A stretch of DNA of 64,000 nucleotides from Heterotrichella gracilis (GCA_032358255.1 JAULBX010001115.1:91844-155843); one strand, 5' to 3'. Counted from the first letter of the stretch, positions 37,473 to 49,997 are shown. Notes: generated by a model from the letters alone, not told the origin. A program made the numbers and translations.

Positions 37473-40205
37473 ATGCTGGTGCAGCAAGCATGGAGACACC
37501 TCAGCCGGTCAGGGCGGCCAGCGATATCCTTTTCAGACCGCTTGTTTGCTTCCACCCCTGCCCATACTCAGGCAGTGGCGTCCACGTCAGACGCGCAGGA
37601 GTTCCCTGGCGAGAGCAAAAAGACAAACCTGTGCACTGCCGTGAACGAAGCCCTGGCGATAGCACTGGAGACAGACAGCAAGTGCGCCTTGCAGTCCCTG
37701 CGTTCAGCTTTTTGCACGTAAAAGACCCACTTGCGCATGTTAACTGCAAGTGCATGCTCTAGGCTGTGGCTGGGTGCAAGTGTGCAGAAGCTGGTAGGGC
37801 CGTGCCACGGCAAGCTGTATTGATTGTGTACAGCCTGGGAGACTGGCTGGGCGTATGCCCCCTGCGTGCACTGAGCGAGCGCCCATCCACTCCCAGGCAG
37901 CTCCCCACCCAGCTCCTCAACCGTGTATGGCCGCAGGTCCATTGTGTTTGGTGAGGATGTGCACTTTGGAGGCGTGTTCCGGTGCTCAGTGGGCCTGGCG
38001 GAGCGATTTGGCAGCCAGCGGGTGTTCAACACACCACTCTCAGAGCAGGTGACGTGCACGGGCAAGGATGGCTTTCGACTCTCAGCCATGACATGTGGTA
38101 CTTCAGGAACCATGCCATACACCTGTCCATACACAGACCTTCACTGCCAAATTAACATTGCAAAGGCACAATGCACATCAATGTTGACATGAAACCGACG
38201 TCCCTTTATATGCGTGCAGGGCATCGTGGGCATGGGAATTGGGTATGCCGCCCAGGGTGGAACAGCAATTGCTGAGATTCAGTTTGCAGACTACATCTTC
38301 CCAGCGTTCGACCAGATTGTGAACGAGGCCGCCAAGTACCGCTACCGCAGTGGAGGAAGCTTTAACTGCGGGGGGCTGACCATACGGGCACCATACGGTA
38401 GGTGGAAGGCACGTTTCTGAACCCGTTCCTTCATACTCATCAGGACATCATCATCCCGACTTTATTAAGATTGTGACACATAAGCAGCAGCTGATGCCAT
38501 GCACTGTGGTGCTCCGCTGGTACCCAAGGGGAAGCGAAGGGCTGTGGGACCCGGGCATGGTATCATTGGGTCTTGCCTGTGTCTCTAATTGCACCCCGGG
38601 CTGTGCGCAAGGCATGGCATGCCCACTTGTGCAGGTGCCGTTGGTCATGGCGGCCACTACCACTCGCAGTCCCCGGAAGCCTTCTTTGCGCACATCCCGG
38701 GTATCAAGGTGGTCATGCCCAGCGGACCAAGGGAGGCCAAAGGTGGGACAGGCAGTCATGGATGAAAGCGGTGCATATTGGCCTGGCTGTGGCGGTGACC
38801 ATGAGCTCAGCTGCATGTCCATGTGGCGGCGTGCGTGTGTGTGAATAATAAATAAAATACATAAACAATAAATGAATGTAGTTTCTTTCCAAGCTGATTT
38901 AATACTGCTTAGTGCGGTGTAACCTGCTGTGCACGTGCTACCTGTTGTGCTGTGGCTTGCTGCAGCCAGGGGTATACTGACTATACTAATGTTAGTATTA
39001 TTAGTATACCCCTGCTGCAGCTCCTGATGTGACCTGACGTGGCGCCCACACACCTCACCAGTGGTATTGTGGTGCATGCAGGTCTGCTGCTGTCCGCCAT
39101 CAGGGACCCAAACCCAGTGGTCTTCTTTGAGGCAAAGATGATGTGAGTCGGACATGCAGGCACCTGTTGTGGTGTGGGGTTGTACAGCACACGCATGCAG
39201 TCATGCTCAACCTACCTGCCATACACTGCCTCGAGTGGATTTAGCTGGTGGCTGGTGTACAGCTTCTCATTGTTGGCGCGTATGGGCATGCCATGTGACG
39301 ACAGTGACTGCTGCACCCGTCCCAGAATACCCATGTGTGTGTGATGATCTGGTGCACGCAATCAATCATTCTGGCTGAAAGGCGACTGCCCACATCTCAA
39401 TTGATTGCGCCACCCCGTGCCAGGTACCGCACAGTGGTTGAGGATGTGCCAGTGGGCGACTACCAGATCCCTTTGGAAACCGCCCGAGTGGCGCTGCCTG
39501 GGACCGACATCACGCTGGTGGGGTGGGGCCAGCATGTGGCGGTGCTGGAGGCGGCGGTGAGCGAAGGGGTGGCAGTGGGGGGGGAGGATGGCATGGGTCA
39601 TGCATGTGACCTCTATTTGGACAGGGCTGCTCCAGTGGACACATGCACTGCTAATTCCATAGGTCAGCGTGCCTTCCATCCTGACACCACCAATATCCAT
39701 TGCATAATGGATGGCCCCACCTCGGGTCTCCTCTGATTACCCTCGCCCCTCTGCAGGCCCGCCATGTGGCTGCGCACGAGGGCATCTCCTGCGAGGTCAT
39801 CGACCTGCGCACCATTCTGCCCTGGGACGTGCACACAGTGGGTAAGCAATGGCACCAACATTGCCTGCCGCCCACATGAAGTCACTCTGCTGGCACTTGA
39901 CCATAGTGTTGTGGTGCACAGCGCGGGTATGCACCTGAACCCCCTGCGCCCCGCCCCCTGCTGCAGTGGCCTCTGTGAACAAGACCGGGCGTTTGCTGGT
40001 GAGCCACGAGGCGCCCAAGACCGGCGGCTTTGCGTCAGAGATCATCGCCACCGTGGGTGAGCCTGACAAGTGCTTCTACCGCCTGGAGGCGCCCCCCATG
40101 CGGGTGTGTGGCTATGACACGCCCTTCCCGCTCACACTGGAGCCGCTGTACCTGCCCTCGGTGGCCAGGCTGGTGGCGGCAATACGCAGCACTTGCAAGG
40201 AGTGA
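37473..40205 (+). CDS. BCKDHB: Branched-chain 2-oxoacid dehydrogenase E1 beta subunit
   Basis: Eight exons (37473-37681, 37937-38048, 38220-38397, 38635-38742, 39082-39142, 39424-39556, 39757-39841, 39967-40205) join in phase to 374 residues. The first 40 or so residues ([16 protein letters not shown]..) are Arg-rich and without acids, a likely mitochondrial transit peptide. The rest matches mammalian BCKDHB almost word for word: [123 protein letters not shown]. With E1 alpha it forms the thiamine-diphosphate heterotetramer that decarboxylates Leu/Ile/Val-derived 2-oxoacids in mitochondria. The E1 alpha gene is not in this window. Intron 4 holds a hairpin insertion. Confidence 0.97.
38967..39014. 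mobile_element. 48-bp hairpin MITE-like element, copy 2
   Basis: The arms 38967-38989 and 38992-39014 (CAGGGGTATACT... to ...AGTATACCCCTG) pair with 3 mismatches in 23 and a 2-nt centre. The 7-mer CTGCAGC flanks it on both sides (38960-38966 and 39015-39021). It lies in BCKDHB intron 4. Confidence 0.8.
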
Positions 40206-40974
40206 GGGCGGTGTGAGAGGAGGGGGAGGGAGGGCGGGTGGCGGGGGCTGGGTCGCTGGGGAGGGGGGGCTGGTGGAGGTGTAGTTTGAGTGCGCGTGTG
40301 GTTGACACTATTGGCTTGTTAATATCCTTACAGTTGCCACTGAAACCTTGGAAATAAACCATATTGTGGCGTGTACTTGTGCCTAGGTAGTTGCTTCACT
40401 TCCAATGTGTCCAACTGCGTGTCTGGGCGAGTGTTTTGGGTGGGTGAGGTGGGCTGCAAGACAGGGGGCATGTAGTTGAGGTTTTAATTGCGGAGCAATG
40501 GAAAATATGTCTGTTTGTGCCAACACGGTTATCCAATTAAGTGTATACACCCGTATCTGGGTTGTTGATGGGCCACATATGTGCTTAAATGCCATGCTGG
40601 TCAATGGGCACAGCCACTTGCCCTGTGGCTCCTTACATGACCCAGCAACCCAAACGTTGCTGATACATACAAGCAGTGCGCTGCAAACGCCCTGTAATCA
40701 ATCTGCAGGCATGCTGTCATGTCGTCTCCCCGTTGTGGCAATTTGCAAACTTCTCTTGCTGGTGACTGCAGCAGACACCATCTTCATAGCAAGCCATCAT
40801 TCGTATAAACGTTTGTTTATGCCAACTGATTGCCTTCTGCTCATTTAGCACAATAACCAGCCAACACCGGTTTTGATATCCGGCTTGCTGTCCTCCTTCC
40901 TTCGCTTGCACCGCAGCTTCCAAACTTGCATCCCCCATCTTGCCGGAAGGCTGTGAGCAAAACAAGAGATTTGT
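40206..40974. other. Intergenic, BCKDHB to 5MP
   Basis: BCKDHB 3' region and 5MP promoter or leader. TGTAA occurs near 40692. No other gene was seen. Confidence 0.55.
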
Positions 40975-43270
40975 ATGAGGTAAAGTCTCCGGCAACACCA
41001 TCTCTCGTTGCTTATATGTCATTGGAAAGTCACCTAACCGTGTGCCTTTCTGATGCAGCTCGAAAGAAGTCCTTCCATCACTTGCGTAAGTTCTCTTGCA
41101 CTCGCTCCCCCGACATGGCTACCAGGCATGCCTTTGCCACTCCCCTCCCTTGCATGGCTAACCGGTCGTTTCCTGCCGCAGTGGTACCTCCATAAAGACC
41201 AGGAAACGGAACATCTTTGTTCCCAGTGACCCTGGATCCTTTGCAGATGCAGTGATCGTCTATTTCGAGGACTCCAAGGAAGGAGATGACCTTGAGAAGA
41301 ACTTGGAGGCGGCTGTCAAGGCACTCGAAACTGCTGAGCTAGACTTCAACAGATATGGAGAGACTCTGTTTGAGGTGCTGTTCCTGGGAGGACGTATGTC
41401 CACGGGCGGGTCAACAGCAGGCACCGGAAAGAAGCTGGAGACAAACGTAGGCATCCCCACACGACCTGGTTATGCCTGCCTGGTGCTACTGAACGTGCCG
41501 GGGTTGTGCTGCATTGGTGGCAGGTGGATTAACGTCATATCTTGCACTTTTCAGGTTATGGCTGCGGGCCCATCACGGGACCGCATCGTTCCATATGTCA
41601 AGCTGTTCCAGACGCTGATCAGGTGCGCTATGCATGCATATGCGTCAGCCATTACTGGACCCGAAGTGGGACATCAGCATTATTCAGGATGAGTTGCATA
41701 GATGGCATGGTATCAGCTGGTGTCCCACTCGGGTGATTATAGCAGAGGGCCAGCATCGGATACCCAGTCACCTGGACAGCAGCAGTGCATGCGCTTTTAT
41801 ATGCATTCCCCACCACTGGCAGCACACAACCCATCACCACACAACCCATCACCACGTCGTGCCATCCAGCACACAACATTACGTACAGCATTGGGCTCTC
41901 ATAGTGTGCGCTTGTTGCCGCGTTGCTCACCCCTCTTGCCCCACGCTGCAGGCGCCGCCCCTTCCTCATCAAGAGCCTGGAGAACACCATCTGCAAGCTC
42001 ATCCTGTCGCTGGAGTTCTTCGATGACCAGGGACGAGATACCCTTGCCAAAGGTAGGCCCCCAGCAAGGGCTGACCATGCCCCTGCCACTGATCTGGTGT
42101 GCAACAAAGGCGGTTGTCACATGCCTGATGCGTCTCCTTGTTGGGTGGGTACAGGCCTTGTTACCCTTCCTCATTGCGCCGCTGACCCCTCCCTCCTCCC
42201 TGCTTTCCTGCAGCCACCTCGCGTGTGTTTGCCACCAAGGTTGGCGTGCTGCCCGAGCACGTGTTCCTCACCATGCTGAACGACCGCCTGGTTGCCAAGG
42301 GCACCATCCTGGCCTTCTTCACCGCCCTCACCAAGGACTTCCTTGAGACCGAGAAGGTGGAGGACTTGGCGCAGCTGCTGGCAAAGGCAAAGGTGGAGGA
42401 GCGGCTGGTGGAGTTCTTCCCACCCTCCAAGCAGAGCGAGGGGGACCTGGAGAAGCACTTCAAGGTGGGCAGACGCAAATGGTGCCATGCCCCCTATTGG
42501 CGCCTCGGGCTTCACTTGCTAGATGGATGTTATTGGTCTGTTTTCGTCTGTGTGAGTGTTGACCTCCTGACTCTACTCGTGCAGGATGCCGACCTGACCT
42601 CCTTTGTTGAGTACCACAAGCGCAAGGCTGTTGAGAAGTACGGCAAGGAGCTGCAGATAGGGGTGGTGGCACTGGTGGCTGAGGAGCCCCCCGCCAGCGC
42701 CGCTGATGTGCTTGCCTACGTGAAGGGCAAGAAGGAGGAGTGGGCACTGCCAGACACAGACCTGCTCAAGGTGGGTCTTCGGTGCAGTGTGGCTGTGTGA
42801 TATGTGTTGCCTGCCGGGTGCTAGCCCAGTGTGCCTGTGGGTGTTGTGCTGGTGTACCTTCTGCCTCCGCTCATCCCCGCTGCTCCCTCCCCCTGCAGTA
42901 CACCTACATCGGCCTGGTGGAGGCGCTCAACCTGACTGGCAAGAACCAGCAGCAGATCCTGGGCGCCCTGGCCAAGCAGTTGAAGACCTATGCGCCGGTC
43001 CTTCAAACCCTTGCCCCCAACGGCCGCCTTGAGGCACATCTCATGGTGACCATCCAGGTGCACTGCTACGAGGACAGCAAGCTGCTCAAGCAGTTCCGCG
43101 ACATTGTGCGCGTGCTGTACGACCTGGACATACTGGGCGAGGACACCATCATGTGGTGGAACAACAAGGGGTCGCACTCCAAGGGCAGGAACGTGTTCCT
43201 CAAGGACATCGAGCCATTCATCCAGTGGCTGCAGGAGGCAGAGGAGGAGGGCGAGGAGGAGGAGGAATAG
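40975..43270 (+). CDS. 5MP: eIF5-mimic protein (BZW1/BZW2, W2-domain translation regulator)
   Basis: Eight exons (40975-40979, 41059-41085, 41182-41446, 41555-41622, 41952-42052, 42214-42464, 42585-42770, 42899-43270) give 424 residues, against about 419 for BZW1. The first exon codes only ATG AG and the second is a 27-nt micro-exon. Together with exon 3 they make MSSKEVLPSLAGTSIKTRKRN, matching the LSGQRFKTRKR start of BZW1. Other matches are DFNRYGETLFEVLFLGG, FQTLIRRRPFLIKSLE and ERLVEFFPPSKQ. The C-terminal W2/HEAT domain ends LYDLDILGEDTIMWWNN..KG.NVFLKDIEPFIQWLQEAEEEGEEEEE, with both aromatic/acidic boxes. The family binds eIF2 and eIF3 in place of eIF5, tightens start-codon choice and lowers initiation at non-AUG codons. 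Confidence 0.92.
41821..41852. repeat. Tandem ACACAACCCATCACC duplication in 5MP intron
   Basis: Two adjacent copies of ACACAACCCATCACC-like sequence lie in intron 4 of the 5MP gene. Confidence 0.75.
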
Positions 43271-44200
43271 AGCACACGCGGCCATTTTATGAGCTGGGTG
43301 AGCAGGGCGTGTAGTGGTATTAGGGCTCTGGTGGTTGGGGCAGCCAGGGGGATTTGCTGGGTCCACAGGCAGGTGGAGCAAGGGATGGCACACTTTTGTA
43401 GTAGACAGCTCCAGTGTTTATGACGGTTTTGTCACGAACTGTGAATTTGTTTGACATTTTGCACAATGCTTTGTTCACAGGCAAGATGTAACACGTCCAC
43501 AAAGTTCATGTGGCACTGCTGCTGTGTAATCCTTGTTTGTGTGGGTCGGACTGCCATGCAGTCTGGTGTATTGGCTCTGGGCAGCGTGCACAAGCCGTAT
43601 GTGTGCCTAGGCCGCACACATGGTTCATGTGCTGCAGCCTGAGAATGTGGCAGTGTCAACCTTCAAAGCAGCCACAGCTTGCACTACCTTGCAGTGGCCC
43701 TTGCCTTGCGCCTGGCAGTGAAGGTTGGCACTGCTTGCGGTTTATTACCAGTGCTGCAAGTTGCTGTCAGACCTTCACTGAACTCCACATGACATCAGAA
43801 TATGGGATACTGTGCACCCACTGGGCGATATGCATGGGCGGGAGACCCTGCGACAGGGTTGTGTGTTTGCCAACAGTTGCCAGTGGTCTGGCCCCAACCG
43901 TTTAGGTACAACAATACCTTCTCGATAACTCAAAGCTTAATTATGCGTGAACTTGTCCAGGAGCCTCCCAACTTATAACACATGTGTATACCCTCTCCTT
44001 ATGCACGGCATTGCATCTACTTACCCAGTAGCCGCGCATTGGGTTGCAACCCGATTGGGCGTGTGCGGTAACGGCAAAGTAACACATAACTTACAGTGGC
44101 GTTGCTGCGTCGTGGTGTCCGCTTGCTGTGCGCTGCAGCAGGAGCTGGCAGGAGACCGTCGCCACAGTTTGGCTGGCTGCCGCCACAAGCAGTGCGCGAC
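43271..44200. other. Intergenic, 5MP to TRM1
   Basis: 5MP 3' region with TGTAA at 43487, then presumed TRM1 promoter. No further gene was recognised. Confidence 0.55.
43487..43491 (+). terminator. Candidate TGTAA poly(A) signal of 5MP
   Basis: TGTAA lies 217 bases downstream of the 5MP stop codon. The call rests on position and consensus only. Confidence 0.35.
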
Positions 44201-47200
44201 ATGACCACCACCGCACCAGCTGTCCCCACAATGGCGGGTGGGGAGGAGCACAATGCGCGGTGCGTTTGATGATATGTTACTGCTTTGTGCACGCATCAAA
44301 GAAGCGCTGTGTTGGGTCGGCGGCTTATAGTGTTGGTTGCCTTGCAATGCATGCATCTTTTCCATATGCATGCATGTGCACGTTTCGGAGTACCCTACTG
44401 TACGTCGCAACTTGCGCCGCAAATTTCGGAGTACCCTACTGTACGACGCACCAGGCACTTTTCATTCCACTTCGAAGAAATTTTTTCGTTCCTCTGCACC
44501 ATAGCCCTCCTGCACCCCACTTTAAGCCACCAAGCCAGCACTTACCGCCCTGTCTGCAGGCCCATACCGGAGGGGTACAGCGCGCGAACAGAGGGCAAGG
44601 CCTCCATACTATGTAAGGGAAACGACGTGTTCTACAACCCTGCGCAGGTAAGCAGGGGAGCTACGCACCAGCCACTATCCTGCAGCCCCGCAGGACATAG
44701 CCGCACCCAAACCAGTTGTGCACAGGGCTCACGGACAACGCTGAGAAGCAAGCCGCGTGTGATACAGTGCAGACCGCTTTTTTTGGCCGGCAACCCACCA
44801 GCACGCATGGTGCATGGGTATTGGTCACCGGTAGGGTTTTCCTTAGGGTTTGATTGAGGTGTTCCGCCGCTCTGTCAGGTGATCAACCGCGACATGTCCA
44901 TCGCGGTGCTGCGCCACTTTGTAGAGGTGCGGCGGCGCGAGGCGGAGGCGGGGGCCAAGCAGAAGCGCAAGCACAAGACGCCGCTGGGGCAGGAGGTGCG
45001 GATGGTGGGAAGGGGCAGGGCATGGGCACACGGGTTGCACGAGGTTGGGTGGGGGTGGCGTGTGACTGTGCAGTCTGTGGGATCATGCGCGTATGTGCGC
45101 TCTGAGCATCCGGAGTGGATGGTAGTTAGTGGCAGCACTGGTAGGGTTGAGGGTTGAGGATTGAGAGTATAAACCGGTCACGGGTGGGTTCACACCTGAT
45201 GGCAACACCACTCCTGCCGACGTGCGCATGCTCATCAGCTGTGGAAGTATGTGCATCTGCAGCCATCAGCCAATAGGAGTGCGTGGAAGCTGTTTGCATT
45301 GTGAGGGCGCAGGGGGTGAGGGCAGGTGGATATGCGCACCAACCTTGGGGGCATGCAAGGGTGTTGATGGTGGCTGTGCATATGTGCAGGAGGGAGGGCT
45401 GCGGGTGCTGGAGGCTATGGCGGCATCAGGGCTGAGATCGATACGATACGCAATGGAGGTGAGGAGGAACTGGTGCACACATGTGTGCTCTGTCTCACAG
45501 GCAAATTTACTGCTGTATGCTCACCAACTCATGCCCAGAGCACACACCATGCACACTGCTGCGGCCCATCCCGCCTTGCATGCCCAAGTTGCAAATACCT
45601 GTCCCAATCCCCACCGCGCCCAGGCTTCAAATGCACCTCCCCACCTCACACACCACAACATGTAGAAGTGCTGGGTTGTATTTGAGATAGTTATACGCAC
45701 ACGCGCTACCCTTCCCTCCCCTCCCAGATTGATGGCCTGTCTCGCGTTGATGCCAATGACCTTGACGCCGCCGCCCTTGAGGCCATGCAGCGCAACATCG
45801 AGTACAGCGGAGCGGAGGGGCGGGTGGTGCCCCTGCAGGGGGATGCGCGCCTAATCATGCTGCAGAACCCAGGGGTGAGGCGCAAGGCAATGGCCAGCGG
45901 GCCCGGGGGGTGGGGGCATCATTGCACCCACATGGCTCACATCCCTACGCCCACATGACCCACCACACATCACTGCAACTGCCCACACATGGAGGCTAGG
46001 GCACATGCCTGTCTGCACAAACCATCATGTTGCCATTAAAATCAAAGTGCTATCCACCTGCTTACAGTCACAATGACATGCGCATCCCATGTGCTAATGG
46101 GATTTCCTGCAACCTTGACCCTGATTGGGACTATTTTTTCATGTTGATCCCTCCCAACGCGGTCCCTGCCCCCTTGCAGGCATATGCAGCTGTTGACCTT
46201 GACCCCTACGGCTCCCCCTGCCAGCTGCTGGACAGTGTGGTGCAGGCGGTGGATGAGGGGGGGCTGCTGCTGGTCACGGCCACAGACATGGCGGGTGAGG
46301 GGACAAGGGGATGAGGGGGGTTGCATGGGAAGTACTTACAAAGAGAGTGCTGTGGGTGGGAGTGTTATGTCATGTGGGTGGCGGTGCAGAGGAGATTATA
46401 TGCATGGGATTATAGAGCGTATACCTGATTAGTGCACCCATGGAGCAGCGGTGCACCCATGACTGACACATGGCTGGACGGGCGGCATTGGCACCGCTCC
46501 CACTCCCCCACATGCAAGCGCTGCTCCATGCACCTGCCCGCACCCCGCACCTGCTCACCTATCCCCCTGCCCCCGCGTGCAGTGCTGTGCGGCAACAACG
46601 GCGAGGCCTGCTGGTCCAAGTACGGCTCCTACCCGCTGCACCGCCCCTACTGCCACGAGCAGGCGCTGCGCATACTGCTGGCCGCCATCCAGCAGCACGC
46701 CAACCGATACAAGAGACACATCGTGCCCTGCCTGTCGCTGTCCATCGACTTCTACGTGCGCGTGTACGTGCGCGTGTTCACGTCGCCGCAGGTGGTCAAG
46801 GACAGCGCCAGCAAGGTGGCGCACGTGTGGCAGAGCCAGGGGTGTGACAGCTTCTACCTGCAGAGGGTGGGGCGCAAGGTGAGGGAGTGAGGGGGGGAAG
46901 GTGGACCTGACAGATGCTATGTTGTGATGTGGGTATGCAGCGGGTGCTGTAAGGGCGCTGTGGTGGCGCGTGTCCATGGTGGTAGGTGTGGCGGTGGGTG
47001 TGGCCATGCAGGCGCGTGTATGAGCCTGCTGCATGCGCATGCCACGGCTGGTGTGAACCCCTTTCTCTTTTGCGTAGGTGCACAAGGGGCGCGGGCTCAA
47101 GTACACACCCGGGGTGGGCCCCGCAGTGCCTCAGCAATGTCCTGAGACTGGGTCTGGGTTCATGATGGGGGGACCAATCTGGGCGGAGCCAATTCACGAC

Positions 47201-48937
47201 CCGGAGGTGGGTGGGTGGGTGGGTGGGTGGTGGATATGTTCATGGCACCATTGGATGCAACTGCAGCTCGCATGTCTTTCTGCCCTCCCAAGGGCCTTGC
47301 AGCCATGAGGCCACTAATGGTGATCGGCTGCATTGGATTGTGGAGATCATTGGGGTGTGATCATTGGGGTGTGATCATTGCGGCACAGGCTCGCATGGCC
47401 ACCTCCACATCCATGCTGCTGCTGCTCCAAAGGCTGTACCCCTACGATATGTCATGGACCACCCGCTCTTCCCAACTCAACCCCTGCCCCCCTTTCCCCC
47501 TGCAGTGGGTGAGCGCCATCCTGTCCTCCATCGAGTCCAACCGCTCTCTGTACCCCGCCGCCTCCAAGATCCACTCCATCCTCACCGGGGTGCAGGAGGA
47601 GCTCAACGACTGCCCGCTGTACTTCTCGCTGCACGACGTCAGCCGCACGCTGCACTGCACGCCGCCAAAAGCAGAGGCGCTGCGATCGGCAATCATAAAT
47701 GCAGGTGGGTGCCGGGAGGAAGGGGGAGCACCACACAGCACATTAAATGTTTTTTTCTGTATTTTCTGCATCGACCCAGGCGGGACTGGGCCTGTATAAA
47801 TTGCCCCAAGTATGTCATGAGACGCACATGCTTTATGCCCTGACACTCTCCAAAACCCTATACCCTGTCTCAGCAAACCCTCGTAGTTGGGACCAGATTC
47901 CCCATGCCCTCTCCAGCCTCCCACTTCCCCCGGGGTGGCACCCCACTGCAGGCTACCGCGTGTCCGGCAGCCACGCCAACCCACTTGCCGTGAAGACCGA
48001 CGCGCCCTGGGATGTCGTGTGGGACCTGCTGCGCTGCTGGGTGGCTGAGCACCCGGTCAAGGCGCAGGACCCAGAGTCATATGGTAAGGATGCATTGTTG
48101 GGGGGCATGGGGCACAGCTGGGAGCAAGGGGTGTGCGGTCTGCATACTCTCTGGATCCAGCACACATCATGGAGCAATTGTCGTTTGTACCATGAAACGT
48201 GGGCGCCGGCCCAGCAGTGAACGCCGTGGTGGCCTGCTGAGTCCATGTGCGCTGTATGATGCGGCTCAATGTATTGCTACTCGCGACACTTTGTCAGGAC
48301 CCTTGGCCCGCCTTGTTTGTCTCATGCAAGTTTTACTGTATTGATGAGATTTCCCCCTGTTTTTAACGTGCCGCACGCGCACGTACCGGGTACCACCGCC
48401 AACCAGCACTGACCTGTGCCTCCCCTTGCAGCCGGCCGCATGCTGGCCAAGACCCCCAGCATCAAGGCAGACTTCAGGCGCGCACAGGGTGCAGTGAGCA
48501 AGGCAAAGAGCGCGGGGGTGGCGCGCTTCCTGCCAAACCCAGAGGCCAACTGGGGGCCGAAACCAAAGCACGGCCGGCAGCTCAAGGTGGGGTGTTGGTA
48601 GTGCCGTGCATGCTGCTGCGTTTTGCACCCCATGGCCATGCTGTGCACACATGCATGTGTGTGTTGACCCTGCACACATGTGTGTGGTGACAGGTATGGC
48701 TGGTTTGGTGCTGCAGCTGTGTGTGGGTGTAGCGTACAGCAGTGTCCCCGGGGATATCCTCCCAGGGGTTAACTTGCAGGGCTGTGGTGCTGGCGGCTGG
48801 TTGGCGCTGATGTGGTGGTGTGTGTGCAGGGTCAGGATGACAAGGGAGAGGAGGAAGCAAATGGTGGTGGGGAGGAGGAGGAGGTGGAGGTGGCAGGGGA
48901 GAATGGGGGCGAGGATGCCGGTGCTGCAATCCACTAG
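44201..48937 (+). CDS. TRM1: tRNA (guanine26-N2)-dimethyltransferase
   Basis: Twelve exons (44201-44259, 44560-44647, 44879-44995, 45390-45458, 45728-45874, 46180-46294, 46583-46878, 47078-47206, 47506-47704, 47952-48083, 48432-48586, 48830-48937) join in phase to 537 residues. Markers in order are [43 protein letters not shown] (SAM site), VDANDLD, catalytic VDLDPYGSP at 165-173, [81 protein letters not shown] and [18 protein letters not shown]. All match eukaryotic Trm1, which makes m2,2G26 in nuclear and mitochondrial tRNAs. The protein ends in a Gly/Glu-rich acidic tail and lacks the C-terminal CCCH zinc finger of mammalian TRMT1. The ATG at 44201 is the first in frame in exon 1. Confidence 0.95.
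44383..44450. repeat. Direct repeat pair in TRM1 intron 1
   Basis: A 27-mer starting TTTCGGAGTACCCTACTGTA occurs at 44383-44409 and again at 44424-44450 with one mismatch, a 41-nt period. Confidence 0.9.
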
Positions 48938-49452
48938 TACTGGCAAGACGCTCCACAAGCACGCGCATAGCAGGCGGGGCGGGAGTTGCGCACTGGCCAG
49001 GTGGGATGCATGGATTACACCCTGGCAGGAATGGTAGATGGGTCCTTGGGTACCGCAGGCAAGCTAATATTCTGCCAGTACGTTGAACCCATCGTAAGAT
49101 GACATCAGGATGACTTTTTTAGTAGCTGGCTACCTGGTAGGGCCTACCTGGCGCCTGGCGTCTTGATACGCTGCCAGGCAGACCAAGTGGCAGCATCGAG
49201 TTGGACAACTTCGAATTCGGATAGTATTTTTGGTCCAGGCTCCATCGGACCAATGGCATTGGTTACCACCTAGGTAACCATCCTGGCAATTCTTGATAAT
49301 TTAAAAGCAGATAAGCTGTTCCAGCGATGTAACTGTTACATCGGGCATAATTTGTGAATCATGTTAGATCTTTCAACTGGATGGATCCTGGGAGGGTCCC
49401 GGCGGGAAGAATCCAGGACCTGGGATCTTCAGGACTGTAGTATGGCCCGCAG

Positions 49453-49511
49453 CAGGGGTGTTTATATATAAATCAGGAAGTTCCTTCCTGGTTTATATAT
49501 TAACACCCCTG
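49453..49511. mobile_element. 59-bp hairpin MITE-like element, copy 3
   Basis: The arms 49453-49479 and 49485-49511 (CAGGGGTGTT... to ...AACACCCCTG) pair with 2 mismatches in 27 around a 5-nt loop. The 7-mer CCCGCAG flanks both sides (49446-49452 and 49512-49518). It lies downstream of TRM1. Confidence 0.82.
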
Positions 49512-49855
49512 CCCGCAGTGACGGTGTAAAGTTGTGACAGCTCAAATTTGTTCTGATCTAAGTTGACAGTTCAATGTGTATAAAAATCGCTAATGTAAAT
49601 GTCAACATTTTAACTAGAATTCGAAACGTAAGTCGCCGACAAATTTGTATATGTATGTGCTCATTACCCGTTGTACGTGAATACTTTTGTCAATGACCAA
49701 GAAAGTATTTTTGAACCAACAAGTCAGTACGTGCACTAATTAGTATCATATTTTCTCTTAGAAATAAGAATTGGCACTTATTCAATGCAATTTGCAAGCC
49801 TGAGGCTCACCTAATAGGCGCGTGAGTGGCACTGCATCAGATCACCTGGGAATGG

Positions 49856-49860
49856 TTACA
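49856..49860 (-). terminator. Candidate TGTAA poly(A) signal of kinase gene
   Basis: On the minus strand TGTAA lies 138 bases beyond the kinase stop codon. This is consensus and position evidence only. Confidence 0.35.
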
Positions 49861-49997
49861 AAAGTATCGCAATGGCTTTGCACGTTATAACTTAAGGTAT
49901 CAAGACCGAGACCACTTAGAAAGTGCACAGGGATCAGTCATGTACCGCAATGCATGTGCGCCAACATTGCACAACATTGCTATGTAGCTGGCCACTC

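Larger units (their letters stand above)
48938..49997. other. Intergenic between convergent TRM1 and kinase
   Basis: AT-rich 3' flanks of two convergent genes with hairpin element copy 3 (49453-49511). TTACA at 49856 reads TGTAA on the kinase strand. No gene was seen. Confidence 0.6.
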
